Below are positions 45,939 through 56,791 of a DNA stretch of 64,000 nt, in pieces. Source of the stretch: Antedon mediterranea (Eukaryota; Echinodermata; Crinoidea; Comatulida; Antedonidae); the NCBI RefSeq assembly GCF_964355755.1, contig NC_092670.1, positions 34,705,795 to 34,769,794 of the forward strand. The letters run 5' to 3'. Under the pieces are notes generated by a model that was not told where the DNA came from, searched no databases, and worked only from the letters and a program-made list of their open reading frames with translations. A program made the translations under genes and the position numbers. How positions within the stretch are numbered: position 1 is the first letter of the stretch; each line of letters begins with the position of its first letter.

Positions 45939-47296
45939 TTACATAAATTTTAAATTCTGTAAATATAAAAAAAAAGGAGGAGGGGGCTAGCTAGACAATA
46001 ATCATATTCTTTAGATAAAAATTTGTGGAGCTGTGTTGTCGACTCACGTTATCGATTCTCATCTGCACATTGCGTTTGTGGCACCACTATTAGTGACACT
46101 GACAACCACTTTATAAAACAGGATTAATTAGAGAGCTTTCACAAAATACGTAATTTTAGCTTCAGGAAATTTTCATTTAGATTTTATATTTCCTAGACTC
46201 TAAAGCTAGACAATTCAGCTATTAAAATGTGTTGTTTAATTGTAATTTAATTAATTAATAAACTAGTATGTTTGCCTGTGAGATGCCGGTGGGATTTTAC
46301 GAAATCCCACCGGGAATTATGGTCGGGATTCCCGGTGGGATCCTGGGAAGATCCCGCCGGGATTTCCGATTGTTTTTTTACCCAGGTATGCCTGTGAAAA
46401 CATAAAATCCATTTCACATCTATAATGTTCAGTAGTCACATCAGTCAGTTTGTGGTGTCACGATTAAAAAGTAATAATGTTTAATAAAATAAACTATTAA
46501 TAAACTTACGTCAAAGATTGGTTCATCTAGCTAACAGCTACACTTTGTTAGTTCTTGTTATGTTGTTGCCGGTTGGTCTCCTCTGTACCACTTCGTTATT
46601 TTCTGGTAAAGTCTAGCAGGAAAACAACTGACTAGCTGTTTACTAGATGAAGCTGTTTATAGTTGGTTTAACTATTACTACTTTGAAACCAGATGAAATT
46701 GTTTCACACTTTTAAATGATTAAATAATTTAATATAAAATGAATGAATGGTTAGATGAACACATGAATGAGCAAGAAGCAGGGGGAAAATGGACACAAAT
46801 ATGAATTAAGGAATAAATCAAGCGTTGGGATCTACATACCCTTAAATTGCTGTAAAAGGTGAAAAATGACCAAGTCACTGCTGCTTATAAAAATTTGATA
46901 TGGTTCTTTCATGAACATACTCTTTGCTGAACAAAAACTAGGTGTATGACCATTCATTCAATTGTAACTTGAAACTTCATGTTTAATTAGAAGTTTATTA
47001 CAAATAAATTATTTAATCAATAATGTCATTGAACAGTGTTACTGAGACATTGCTTCAGTTTTTTGTCTGTACTTGCGTCAAAGTCAGTCAACCATGAATC
47101 CTCTCGAATTATAAGCTGTTTTGATTTTATGCGACACGATTGCATATCCATTGTCTTTATCTCTAATATCCATTTTTGCAAGGGGACACTTGAAATGAAC
47201 GAATGACAAATATGTTTTAATAGTACAAAAAAAATGAATTTAATGCAAATTGTGGGTGTCACACAGGTATATTATAATGTGCAATAATTTCTAATA
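45939..47296. other. Region upstream of the lectin, no gene
   Basis: AT-rich with the kappaB-like block at 46.3 kb. A 78-codon minus frame at 47026-47262 has no recognisable domain and no neighbours to splice to, so I do not call it. Confidence 0.5.
46287..46367. promoter_or_regulatory. Cluster of kappaB-like motifs upstream of the lectin gene
   Basis: In an AT-rich surrounding, about 80 bp hold GGTGGGATTT mirrored by AAATCCCACC, GGGAATTATGG, GGGATTCCC (46325-46333), GGGATCC and GGGATTTCC (46359-46367). Several resemble Rel/NF-kB half-sites. The block lies about 350-430 bp upstream of the lectin start codon. It may equally be a degenerate GC-rich repeat. Confidence 0.3.
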
Positions 47297-48552
47297 CATA
47301 AACACTCCTAAATACCAGGTACGCCACATGAGTGTTTCACATCTATATATAAATACTCCTTAATACCAGGTATGCAACTTGAGTGTTTCACATCTATACA
47401 TAAACACTCCTAAATACCAGGTACGCCACATGAGTGTTTCACATCTATATATAAATACTCCTTAATACCAGGTATGCAACTTGAGTGTTTCACATCTATA
47501 CATAAACACTCCTAAATACCAGGTACGCCACATGAGTGTTTCACATCTATACATAAACACTCCTAAATACCATGTACGCCACATGAGTGTTTCACATTAA
47601 TATATAAACACTCCTAAATACCATGTACGCCACATGAGTGTTTCACATCTATATATAAACACTCCTAAGTACCAGGTACGCCACATGAGTGTTTCACATC
47701 TATACATAAATACTCCTAAATACCAGGTACGCCACATGAGTGTTTCACATCTATATATAAATACTCCTAAATACCAGGTACGCCACATGAGTGTTTCACA
47801 TCTATATATAAATACTCCTAAATACCAGGTACGCCACATGAGTGTTTCACATCTATATATAAATACTCCTAAATACCAGGTACGCCACATGAGTGTTTCA
47901 CATCTATATATAAACACTCCTAAATACCAGGTACGCCACATGAGTGTTTCACATCTATATATAATACTCCTAAATACCAGGTATGCAACTTGAGTGTTTC
48001 ACATCTATATATAAATACTCCTAAATACCAGGTACGCCACATGAGTGTTTCACATCTATATATAAACACTCCTAAGTACCAGGTACGCCACATGAGTGTT
48101 TCACATCTATACATAAATACTCCTAAATACCAGGTACGCCACATGAGTGTTTCACATCTATATATAAATACTCCTAAATACCAGGTACGCCACATGAGTG
48201 TTTCACATCTATATATAAATACTCCTAAATACCAGGTACGCCACATGAGTGTTTCACATCTATACATAAACACTCCTAAATACCAGGTACGCCACATGAG
48301 TGTTTCACATCTATATATAAATACTCCTAAATACCAGGTATGCAACTTGAGTGTTTCACATCTATATATAAATACTCCTAAATACCAGGTACGCCACATG
48401 AGTGGTTCACATCTATATATAAATACTCCTAAATACCAGGTATGCAACTTGAGTGTTTCACATCTATACATAAATACTCCTTAATACCAGGTATGCAACT
48501 TGAGGTGTTTCATATCTATACATAAAAACTCCTTAATACCAGGTATGCAACT
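47297..48552. repeat. 51-bp minisatellite, about 24.6 copies
   Basis: Each unit reads roughly CTCCTAAATACCAGGTACGC, then CACATGAGTGTTTCACATC and TATATATAAA. Two variant types alternate (TACGCCACATG and TATGCAACTTG). A one-base deletion near 47,962 and an insertion near 48,505 shift the frame. As 51 is a multiple of 3, long repetitive frames appear on both strands; they have no start context and are not genes. Confidence 0.97.
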
Positions 48553-50476
48553 TTAATAATAATTATATTGTTGATTGCTATTGACACACCTAATTTTTAA
48601 TAATAAAACATTCATTTTTCTAAGACTACAATTAATATAAATTTTTTTTTGTTTTTTGTTTTGTTTTGTTTTTTTTTTGAAAATTTGTATCTTTGATAAG
48701 CCAATTTTTTTTTTTTTTATGTATAAAACATTATGGGTCATGGGTAATGTATTTTTGTGTTACTAATTGCAATACTTAGAATACAATTTCTATACACTAA
48801 GTATTTAGACCTTTTACCATTTTAACACATTCTTGGTGTCAACTTATTTGTAAGAATTAATGAAAAAAAAAGGAAAAGAGTGGAAATAATGTTGTCATGA
48901 TCAAAAGTGTGAAACACTTGGTTCACTTATTTTCACCATTACAGTAAATTTCTATATTTTATAGCTCCTCAGAATAAAAAGTGATACTCGTGATTAAAAC
49001 ATTTTCTGGAAGCTGTTGAATTGTAGATACGAATTCATGTACAAATTTTGCGCATCGGATGTTGTGATGTCATCATAAATTGAATTATAAAAATCATATT
49101 TTCATATTTTGCGTTATACTTCATGACATTTAAAAGAGCGCGCATCGATATTCTACGTATCCAAATTTCTTCAACACGTTAATATGTTGTTGCTCAGATA
49201 ATTCCCTTCCAAAATTGCTATCTACGCGTTTCATTATGATGACGTCATCATGTTAAAAATTGAAATAAAAGGCGGGTTCTGTTATTTTCACCTATTCTGC
49301 GCTGTGAGTAGTATGTACTGTATACAGTATAGTGTATACTGTATATATTTAGACACAATATAGAGGGTACAATATCATTTTATTTTCTTCATATCACAAT
49401 GGCATTATCGTTTTTCTGTGCGCAACATTCTAAGTATGACATAGTTAGTTAGTTTCTACTGTAAAAAAACATTATTTTATCAATGTAATGTATATATTAA
49501 TATTTTTTTTTGAAGTTGTAAAGTCTATCTTTAAAAAAATATTTACAGCTTTTTGTTAAAAAAATTCCCATAAAACTGCTAATTATATACAAAAATTAAT
49601 TGCTTAATTTTTCTACCGGTAATAGGAAAATGACTGCTTATCAACTAAAGTCTAATTCATATTAGATGTTTTTTAAATTTCAAATAAAACATTTCAGAAA
49701 CTAAATAATTAATAGACATTAAACCAGTTAAAATTAAAATGTTACTTAACAAAAATACACACATTCAAGATTAAGAAAATGTTATTGTTAATATAAATAA
49801 AACATACAGAAATGTATGATACTCAGCTGATCAACTTATCATTCTTACAGTTACACTAAATTGTTACAAAATTACTAAACCAAAATAACACTAGAATCAA
49901 ACATCATAGATACATAAAATTGGAAGTCAAAAGTATGTATGATGCAATAAAAAAATGTGCTTTTAAATTTACTGTTCAAATATTAGGATCTATATACATT
50001 TGATGGATGCAATAACATAAAACAAAATCAGGAAATTTGGTTCAGAAAATACTTGATTCAGAAAATACTTGATTGAACATAAAAATCTATACAAAGTTCC
50101 TTTAAAATGTATTTAAACTTGACTCAATTATTTATAATTGTGACACCCATTTAACATAGTCATATATTTATAATTAAATCATTATAAATTTTGACAAGTT
50201 TTAGTAGGATAGAATAGACAGATGTCTTTTCACTTGAGCTCCTGTAAATTCTGTTTCGGCAAGCTCTCATAGTGCTGGAGAACTGAGTGGTGTAAATGGT
50301 TCCTCTGTTTCTTCTTCATTTTTTGGTTATCTTAGGATTTTATTGATCTATGTAAAACTCTTTATATAATATTATATAAGACAACATTTTTTTTTATTAT
50401 TTGGTGGATGCTTGCACATAATTATGTAGTTGTCCCAGACAAGTCATCTTCTTCAACACTATGATGCGTTTCATTT
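48553..50476. other. No gene seen between the 51-bp array and receptor copy 2
   Basis: AT-rich sequence with T-rich runs (48,640-48,720) and a TACTGTATACAGTATAGTGT palindromic stretch near 49,315. An AATAAA signal on the minus strand at 50338-50343 could end the receptor copy 2 transcript. Confidence 0.55.
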
Positions 50477-50578
50477 TTAGAAAGCTTTATCATCTATTTC
50501 ATCTTCAAGTACTGCTTCTGGTTGTCTGTTGTTGCTTGTTGATGATCTCTCATTGTCTTCATCTTTGAATTCAATACT
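50477..50578 (-). pseudogene. In-frame remnant of a fifth tail cassette beyond the copy 2 stop
   Basis: Directly after the TAA of copy 2 the same frame runs 33 codons to the next stop at 50477-50479. It starts SIEFKDEDNERSSTSNNRQ, clearly the continuation of the cassette, then changes to an unrelated acidic end (DDKAF). It would be translated only if the stop is read through or absent in other alleles. Confidence 0.7.
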
Positions 50579-52378
50579 TTATTCATTTATTTTACTATTA
50601 GAAATCTTGACATCTTCCATTTCATCAGTGTTATACATCGCATTATACATGATCTGTGAAGTTGTTTGAGAATCTGCTTGTCTGTTGTTGCTTGTTGATG
50701 GTCTCTCATTTTCTTCATCTGTGAAATCAACACTGTATTCATTTATTTTAATATTAGAAATCTTGACATCTTCCATTTCATCAGTGTTATACATTGCACA
50801 CATGATCTGTGAAGTTGTTTGAGAATCTGCTTGTCTGTTGTTGCTTGTTGATGGTTTCTCATTGTCTTCATCTGTCAATTCAATACTGTATTCATTTATT
50901 TTAATGTTAGAAATCTTGACATCTTCCATTTCATCAGTGTTATATATAGCATTATACATGATGTGTGAAGTTGTTTGAGAATCTGCTTGTCTGTTGTTGC
51001 TTGTTGATGGTTTCTCATTGTCTTCATCTGTCAATTCAATACTGTATTCATTTATTTTAATGTTAGAAATCTTGACATCTTCCATTTCATCAGTGTTATA
51101 TATAGCATTATACATGATGTGTGAAGTTGTTTGAGAATCTGCTTGTCTGTTGTTACTTGTTGATGGTCTCTCATTGTCTTGGATCTCATAATAGATCACT
51201 TCACTGTCTGTCTGTTGGTTTCTTGAGATTTGTCGAATTGTCACATTGTGTCTTTGTTGTATTGCATTGATCTCTGGAATTTCAATGTCACTTTCTCTAT
51301 CACTGTCAGTGTCACTATTTCTATGATAATATATGTTTTGTGGTTTGTTGTGATGCTTTCTTTTTTGTTGGTATAGCAACATAATGACAAGAAACCCAAA
51401 TATGGTTGTCAATGTTGCCAATAGTATATTTGTTATCTCAATTGTTGGTGTTGCATATGGCGTAGTTGTTAGGGATGTGCAGGGATGAACAAAAAAATCT
51501 ATTTCATCAGACCTGTTCTGTACATCAGTACTCACCAGACACTTGAGAGTGTAATTACCTGCTGGCAAATTGTTAAAGCATCTTTCATCATTCTCCTGGT
51601 TGTCACCATCTTCTGTAAGTTCTTCTCCATTTAAAGTCCAATTGTAAATTGTACTAGTACCAGATCCACCTTCTGTGTGGCATTTAAAACAATGGACTTC
51701 TGGTGTTTCCATATGAACTTCCTGTGTTTTGTACTGTCTTCTTATTTCCACAATTAATCGAGGATGAACAGTCAGTATCAATGTGTAGCACTGATAGGTT
51801 GTGTATGTGGTGAAATCATCTATGGAACAGCAAAAGAATACACCATTTCCAGCTTGGAAACCAGTCAAAGTTAGGTTAAAAATTAACATACTACTTTGTA
51901 AATCATCATATAACTCCATATTTACATATTGTCCTTGGATCCATCCCATTGTTATTGTTAATGGGTTAAATGTATATTTTAAAAAGCATGTGGCTTGTAT
52001 TTCCTCGTCTTCAATGATATTTTCAAAGTTTTTACACCTAAAAGTAGTACGCCCAAAATCTAAATCTGCAATCCAATTTGCTTCAGCAGAAACCACGTAG
52101 TGTTTATTCTTATCATCTTGGCATGTGTATAAACCTGCATTTTGTTGTACATTAAAATATATAAACAGATTACAGTTCACTGTATTATTCTTGTCAGGAA
52201 ATTTTCCATCAATTTGACCTCTGAACTGTTTATTTGATGGTAGTATTGCTAGATGATAAATATGTGATGTATCATTACTTGTATAATTCCAATATATGAA
52301 ACCTTCTACAGTTGTATTACTGACATCATGGACAAAAATCACCGCTACAAGGATGAGAACAAGTGATGACCTGGCCAT
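50579..52378 (-). CDS. Ig-like tyrosine-motif receptor, copy 2, with repeated tail cassettes
   Basis: Single-exon frame of 599 residues. Signal peptide 1-25 (MARSSLVLILVAVIFVHDVS); Ig-like module 1 to about 97 (AGLYTCQDD); V-set-like module 2 about 105-207 (Cys131, Trp146, FQAGNGVFFC); one C-terminal module about 208-298 (HCFKCHTEGGSG, IYNWTLNGEE, LPAGNYTLKC). Transmembrane segment about 316-337. The tail has VIYYEI, which fits the ITIM consensus (S/I/V/L)xYxx(I/V/L), then four tandem cassettes of 52 residues (51 in the third), each starting NE-R/K-PSTSNNRQADSQTT. Units 1 and 2 contain IMYNAI (ITIM-like), unit 4 has IMYNAM, and unit 3 has lost this Tyr (IMCAM). The stop TAA (50579-50581) replaces the Tyr codon of INEY, and 33 in-frame cassette-like codons follow to 50477. 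Likely an inhibitory or adaptor-recruiting surface receptor, by motif inference. Confidence 0.82.
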   Translation of the reverse strand: MARSSLVLILVAVIFVHDVSNTTVEGFIYWNYTSNDTSHIYHLAILPSNKQFRGQIDGKFPDKNNTVNCNLFIYFNVQQNAGLYTCQDDKNKHYVVSAEANWIADLDFGRTTFRCKNFENIIEDEEIQATCFLKYTFNPLTITMGWIQGQYVNMELYDDLQSSMLIFNLTLTGFQAGNGVFFCCSIDDFTTYTTYQCYTLILTVHPRLIVEIRRQYKTQEVHMETPEVHCFKCHTEGGSGTSTIYNWTLNGEELTEDGDNQENDERCFNNLPAGNYTLKCLVSTDVQNRSDEIDFFVHPCTSLTTTPYATPTIEITNILLATLTTIFGFLVIMLLYQQKRKHHNKPQNIYYHRNSDTDSDRESDIEIPEINAIQQRHNVTIRQISRNQQTDSEVIYYEIQDNERPSTSNNRQADSQTTSHIMYNAIYNTDEMEDVKISNIKINEYSIELTDEDNEKPSTSNNRQADSQTTSHIMYNAIYNTDEMEDVKISNIKINEYSIELTDEDNEKPSTSNNRQADSQTTSQIMCAMYNTDEMEDVKISNIKINEYSVDFTDEENERPSTSNNRQADSQTTSQIMYNAMYNTDEMEDVKISNSKINE

Positions 52379-52487
52379 TATACAATGCCTTCACCTCTTT
52401 CAATCTTTTGATTTTAGTAAACCTTTTCTATTCTTGATATAATAATACATCAATTATAGAATGCCTTCACCTCTTTTAAGTAAATGT

Positions 52488-52835
52488 CTCCTGATCTTGT
52501 GTGAATATTTCCAGTTACCAATCTTGTAATACACAATAAAATGAACCTTACAGAAATAAATTGTGATGATTCTGAAACAGAAACAAACTCTAGTGCTTGC
52601 TTGTGGTTGGTAACAAATTATTATCTTATTTCTTGATCTTGTATTAAATATAGATACAACGTATAATCTTGTTATCTGTGATCAAAAGTCGCTTAAAAAT
52701 AATCGTTATCGTAATATTCTAATGTTTCATAAAATATAGAAACAAAAAGTACTAGATGACAGTTTTAAAGCAAATTTTACATTTAATATTTATAATATGA
52801 ATTATTTGTTTGATATTAACAATGGTGACATGATA
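52488..52835 (-). promoter_or_regulatory. 5' flank of receptor copy 2, shared with copy 3
   Basis: CTCCTGATCTTGTGTGAATA, ATTTCCAGTTACCAATCTTG and TGCTTGCTTGTGGTTGGTAA here are repeated almost unchanged at 58968-59310. As this lies directly upstream of both start codons, it probably includes the promoter. I see no decisive TATA or initiator match. Between 52379 and 52487 copy 2 has an extra internal duplication of the ATGCCTTCACCTCTTT stretch. Confidence 0.5.
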
Positions 52836-53282
52836 AAAACATTAAATCTTGAAAAATACAAATCAAAACATTAATTTTTAAATCATAATTGATCTCAGCA
52901 TGAATCATTATAAATAAAGATCAAATCATTAAATCATGATAATAAAAGGTCACAGCATTGGATAATGATAATAGAGATCAAATCATTAAATCATGATAAT
53001 AAAGATCACAGCATTAAATCATGATAATAAAAGATCACTGCATTTAATAATGATAAAGATCACAGCATTAAATCATGATAATAAAGATCAAAACATTAAA
53101 TCATGAAAAATATTGATGAAAACATTAAATCATGATAATAAAAAATAACAGCATTGAATCATGATAAAGATCACAGCATTAAATCATGATAATAAAGATC
53201 AAAACATTAAAGCATGAAAAATATTGATGAAAACATTAAATCATGATAATAAAGATCACAGCATTAAAAATCATGATAATAA
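52835..53282. repeat. 28-bp repeat array upstream of receptor copy 2 (left part)
   Basis: Degenerate tandem units of ATCATGATAATAAAGATCAC followed by AGCATTAA or AAACATTAA. The array is interrupted at 53283 by an inverted-repeat element and resumes at 54216. Confidence 0.9.
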
Positions 53283-54215
53283 CGCCCGTATTCTTAAACC
53301 GGACTTTAGTCGTAGTTCGAAGTTCGACTTGAAAAAGTCGTAGTTCGAGCTATTACTTCAAATTCGATTAAAAAAAAGTTTGCAGTTCGACTTAATGAAG
53401 TCGAGCTTTTAGTCGAGTTGCACACGTCTGGGTAACAAAGGCTATACATTGGCCAATGACAAGAGAGTATTTGAGGAGCAGACGAAATTTTGCGCATTGA
53501 TATCACTTTCCATTTTCTTACAACACTTTTTACGCATCAGGACTATATACATGAAAAATAATTTTAATCGTTAATTATTAGAACAAGATCAGTATTAATT
53601 TAACAGTGAAGTATATTTGATTAACAACAAACAAAATCTTCAAACTATATTTAGGAACCATGGCGGTACGGTAACTTTTATATTTTCTAGGCCCCCAACA
53701 AAGTATGATCGCGACAAACCACGCACTTCATAGCGTGACAAGAAAGCGCTAGGCCCCCTAAACATTCCATCACGTGGTGAATTTCCGCATCTGCCATTGT
53801 CGCTAATGGCGTGACGTAGTTCAAGTTGGACTTGCGCGAAGAAAATAATGTAATTTGTATACGGTTGTAAATAAAGATGATTTTCATTATTATAACTTAT
53901 ACCAATGTATATTTAATTAAGCTAATATAAAAATAGATATTTCATTCTTCCAATATCTGGCCAATATAACAACTCAATGACTGTTACGTTTTTTATAAAC
54001 ATCGTTTAAAAACCATTTAGTCGACCATTTAGCCTGCTCCCTCCAGGACTAAAAAAATTGATCAAAATCCGTCTCGATTTAGTCGAGGTTGGCCTGATTT
54101 AGTCGGTGATTTAGTTGAAGTTCGGTTTATGAATTAAAATGACGTCACTTTTTTAGTTTTAGCTCGAACTACGACTAAAGTCCGGTTTAAGAATACGGGC
54201 GTAAGAATACGGGCG
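53283..54215. mobile_element. Long inverted-repeat DNA element inside the 28-bp array
   Basis: Left end CGCCCGTATTCTTAAACC with CTTTAGTCGTAGTTCGA; right end TCGAACTACGACTAAAG, then GGTTTAAGAATACGGGCG at 54201. Flanking TAA is consistent with a 3-bp target duplication. The final 14 bp (TAAGAATACGGGCG) are present twice at the right end. No transposase frame over about 0.93 kb. It splits the 28-bp repeat array upstream of receptor copy 2. Confidence 0.8.
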
Positions 54216-54390
54216 TAAAAGATCACAACATTGATTAATGATAATAAAGATAACAGCATTAAATCATTATAGTAAAATGTCACAGCATTGAATAATGATA
54301 ATAAAGATCACAGCATTATAAATCATGATAAAAAAAATCACAGCATTGAATATCATGATCATGACACTGAATCATGATAAATATAGATTG
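54216..54390. repeat. 28-bp repeat array (right part)
   Basis: Continues the AATGATAATAAAGAT/CACAGCATT units and ends in TATCATGATCATGACACTGA, the same end sequence as the array at 59311-59895. Confidence 0.85.
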
Positions 54391-54955
54391 AACGAAGCAT
54401 TGTCAAGACCACTCTCAGTTAAACCTTCATAAAGGTGTAGCCCATCATTGTCGCCCATAAATGATCCATTATTGTTTGGTTTACAGTATAGATATTGATA
54501 CTGATCGATACAACTGAAGAGTATACACCAAAAGCTAATTAATGTGTTTGTTTAGATTGTTTGATATTCTACTCGCCAGAAAGTGGTTTTACAGCACTTC
54601 CTTGAAGTGCTGTTGTCTTTTTTTTATTATGTTGTCAATAGGGACTTTACGAAACACGACCGTTAGGGGATGACGACAAATATCCTGTGTTTGCTAGAGA
54701 GCGTAAAATCATATACAGTCAACATAGCCATTTTATTAGTTACACACCTTTGCGCGAAAGACGACGACCAACAGTATCTCTCTCCCTCCCCTGTGTCGCG
54801 GCGTGGGACCCTTGCTTGGCTCTGGTGGAACAGCATAGGCCTAGCCTTCCTAGCTAGGAGCCTCCCATTCAAACGCCGTGCAGAATGTATTGCTTTTAAC
54901 ACAGCCATTTTAACCTAATAAAGCGTTATATTGTTAAACAATTAAATTAGAAGTT

Positions 54956-56335
54956 TTTTTGTTTATTGTATTCATAAATGATATGGTTGATAATATCAAA
55001 TCTAATATTAGTTTATATGCAGATGATACTTCGTTATATGATATTTGTACAGATCGTAATATTTCAGAACAAAAATTAAATGGTGATCTTAATGTCATTT
55101 ATAATTGGGCAAAAAAATGGAAAGTAACATTCAATGCTAACAAAACGAAAGCTATACTGTTTACACGTAAACATTTAGATAACTATGTTAGTTTAAATTT
55201 CAATAATGTAAATCTACAATTTGTAAATGATCATAGGCATCTTGGTGTAATGCTTAATGCAAAACTCAAGTGGGATTCCCATATCCAATCTGTAATTAAC
55301 AAAGCGTCTTTATCTTTAAATATGCTACGTCGTGTCAAACATATTCTACCTCGACAGGCTCTCTGTCACATTTACATATCACACGTTAGACCATTAATGG
55401 AATATGCAGCTCCTGTTTGGTGTAATATCCCAGATAAATTAAGTGATGAACTAGAAAATATCCAGATTTCTGCAGGTAGAATATGTACTGGTGCGTGGAA
55501 ACATACAAGTCATAATGCATTAAGACAAGAATTAGGCTGGTTATCATTGGAAAAACGTAGACAATTTCTTAACCTAATACTGTTTTTTAAAATTATTCAT
55601 AAGTTAACACCGGTGTATCTTTACTCCTTATTTAATTTTTCTGACAATATTGAAGTTTATAACTTGCGTAACATCCGAAATATAATAATTCCATTTTGTA
55701 AGACCACATCATATCGTTTATCTTTTGTCCCATCTATTATAACACATTGGAATGAGTTAAATAATGAAATAAAAAATTCCTCATTTCTTGTTGAGTTTAA
55801 AAAATTGCTACTGAAATCCAATTTGTTGGAAACAAAAAAACGTTCTTATTATGAAACGGGTGATAAGAAGATTAACCAAATTCACACTAGAATCCGACTT
55901 GGTTTCAGCTGTCTCAATTCGCATTTATTCTTACATGGACTTCGGGACAATCCAAATTGTACTTGTGGCTTTAATGTTGAGAATCCGCTTCATTTCTTAT
56001 GTTACTGCCCTAATTATAATACACAAAGAGATATTCTACTTGTAAGCGCTAACTCAATTATTGAGGATATCTTAGCCAAGGATTTTTCTTTAACATTTAA
56101 TTTTACATTTTTAAGTGAAATTTTTATTTTTGGTTCCGATCTTCTTTCGAATTGTGAAAATGCTTTATTATTTTATTATGTACAACAATTTCTTGTTAAT
56201 TCTGGAAGATTTAATTGATGTTTCTGTTAGTTGTTTTAAAATGTTGTATTTGTTAATCTGAGGCGCCTTGAAGCTAAGATGGTTCCATCTTGTAAGGCGC
56301 CTCTGTGTAATATACTGAATAAAAAAAAAATAAAA
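54956..56335 (+). mobile_element. 5'-truncated non-LTR retrotransposon (LINE) with target duplication
   Basis: Encodes about 419 residues of the C-terminal half of a non-LTR reverse transcriptase. Near its start is the catalytic LYADDTSLYD box, then WAKKWKVTFNANKTKAILF, HLGVMLNAKLKWDSHI and a Cys/His-containing end (NCTCGFNVENPLHFLCYC). The RT N-terminus and endonuclease are missing. The 3' UTR has a nested stem-loop: AGGCGCCTT at 56261-56269 pairs with AAGGCGCCT at 56294-56302, and AAGATGG pairs with CCATCTT inside. An A-rich tail follows. A 12-bp direct repeat AAATTAGAAGTT flanks the element (54944-54955 and 56336-56347), the target-site duplication of one insertion event. The open frame is intact over its whole length, suggesting a fairly young insertion. 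Confidence 0.9.
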
Positions 56336-56499
56336 AAATTAGAAGTTAAAATATTATTTAGAGTTTTGAAATTTCCACGTTTAAGTGTAATTTGAACTGT
56401 ATATTTAAGGTTTAGTACATTATTTCTATTCGTTCTCTGAAAATGGAAACTTTATCGTCTTTAAAAAGTTAAGACTTTTTTTTGTTTGTTTTATCTTTA

Positions 56500-56791
56500 T
56501 ACTGGGTGACCTCTTCAGTCAAAGACTGATCTCCCAGAGGGCCCAGTTGGTAATTAGTGGCTGTTATGTACTAATACACCGAGGTAACCCCCTACTCGTC
56601 TCGAAAGATGTACTAGGTTCTTTAAAGTGCACACGAGCAAGTTGTGTACACTGGACCTACGGTTTATAGTCCTTATCCGAGAAGACTCGTTCTACCACCA
56701 GAACCATGGAGTGAGTGAGCCTTGAACCCCTGCCGATGTTATGGTTACGTGATTACGGTTCCACTATCTTAACCGCTTGGCCACTCACTCA
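56500..56791 (-). mobile_element. tRNA-derived SINE, copy 3
   Basis: Near full-length reverse copy: head GAGTGGCCAAGCGGTTAAGA, B box GGTTCAAGGCTC, the conserved body, and a 3' domain ending in the reverse complement of TACTGGGTGACCTCTTCAGT. Lies between the LINE and receptor copy 3. Confidence 0.8.

Noticed and set aside
47026-47262. 78-codon minus frame near the lectin
   Set aside because: No signal peptide, domain or compatible splice neighbour.
47597-48484. Open frames of 114-183 codons on both strands with 17-residue repeats
   Set aside because: Direct consequence of the 51-bp minisatellite; single-base indels in some units shift the frame, so no selection for coding.
47297-48552. CRISPR-like array
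   Set aside because: Units are contiguous with no unique spacers, in a eukaryotic context; it is a minisatellite.
54663-54918. Overlapping 81- and 82-codon frames in a relatively GC-rich patch
   Set aside because: No domain recognised on either strand; likely repeat-derived, just before a LINE insertion.
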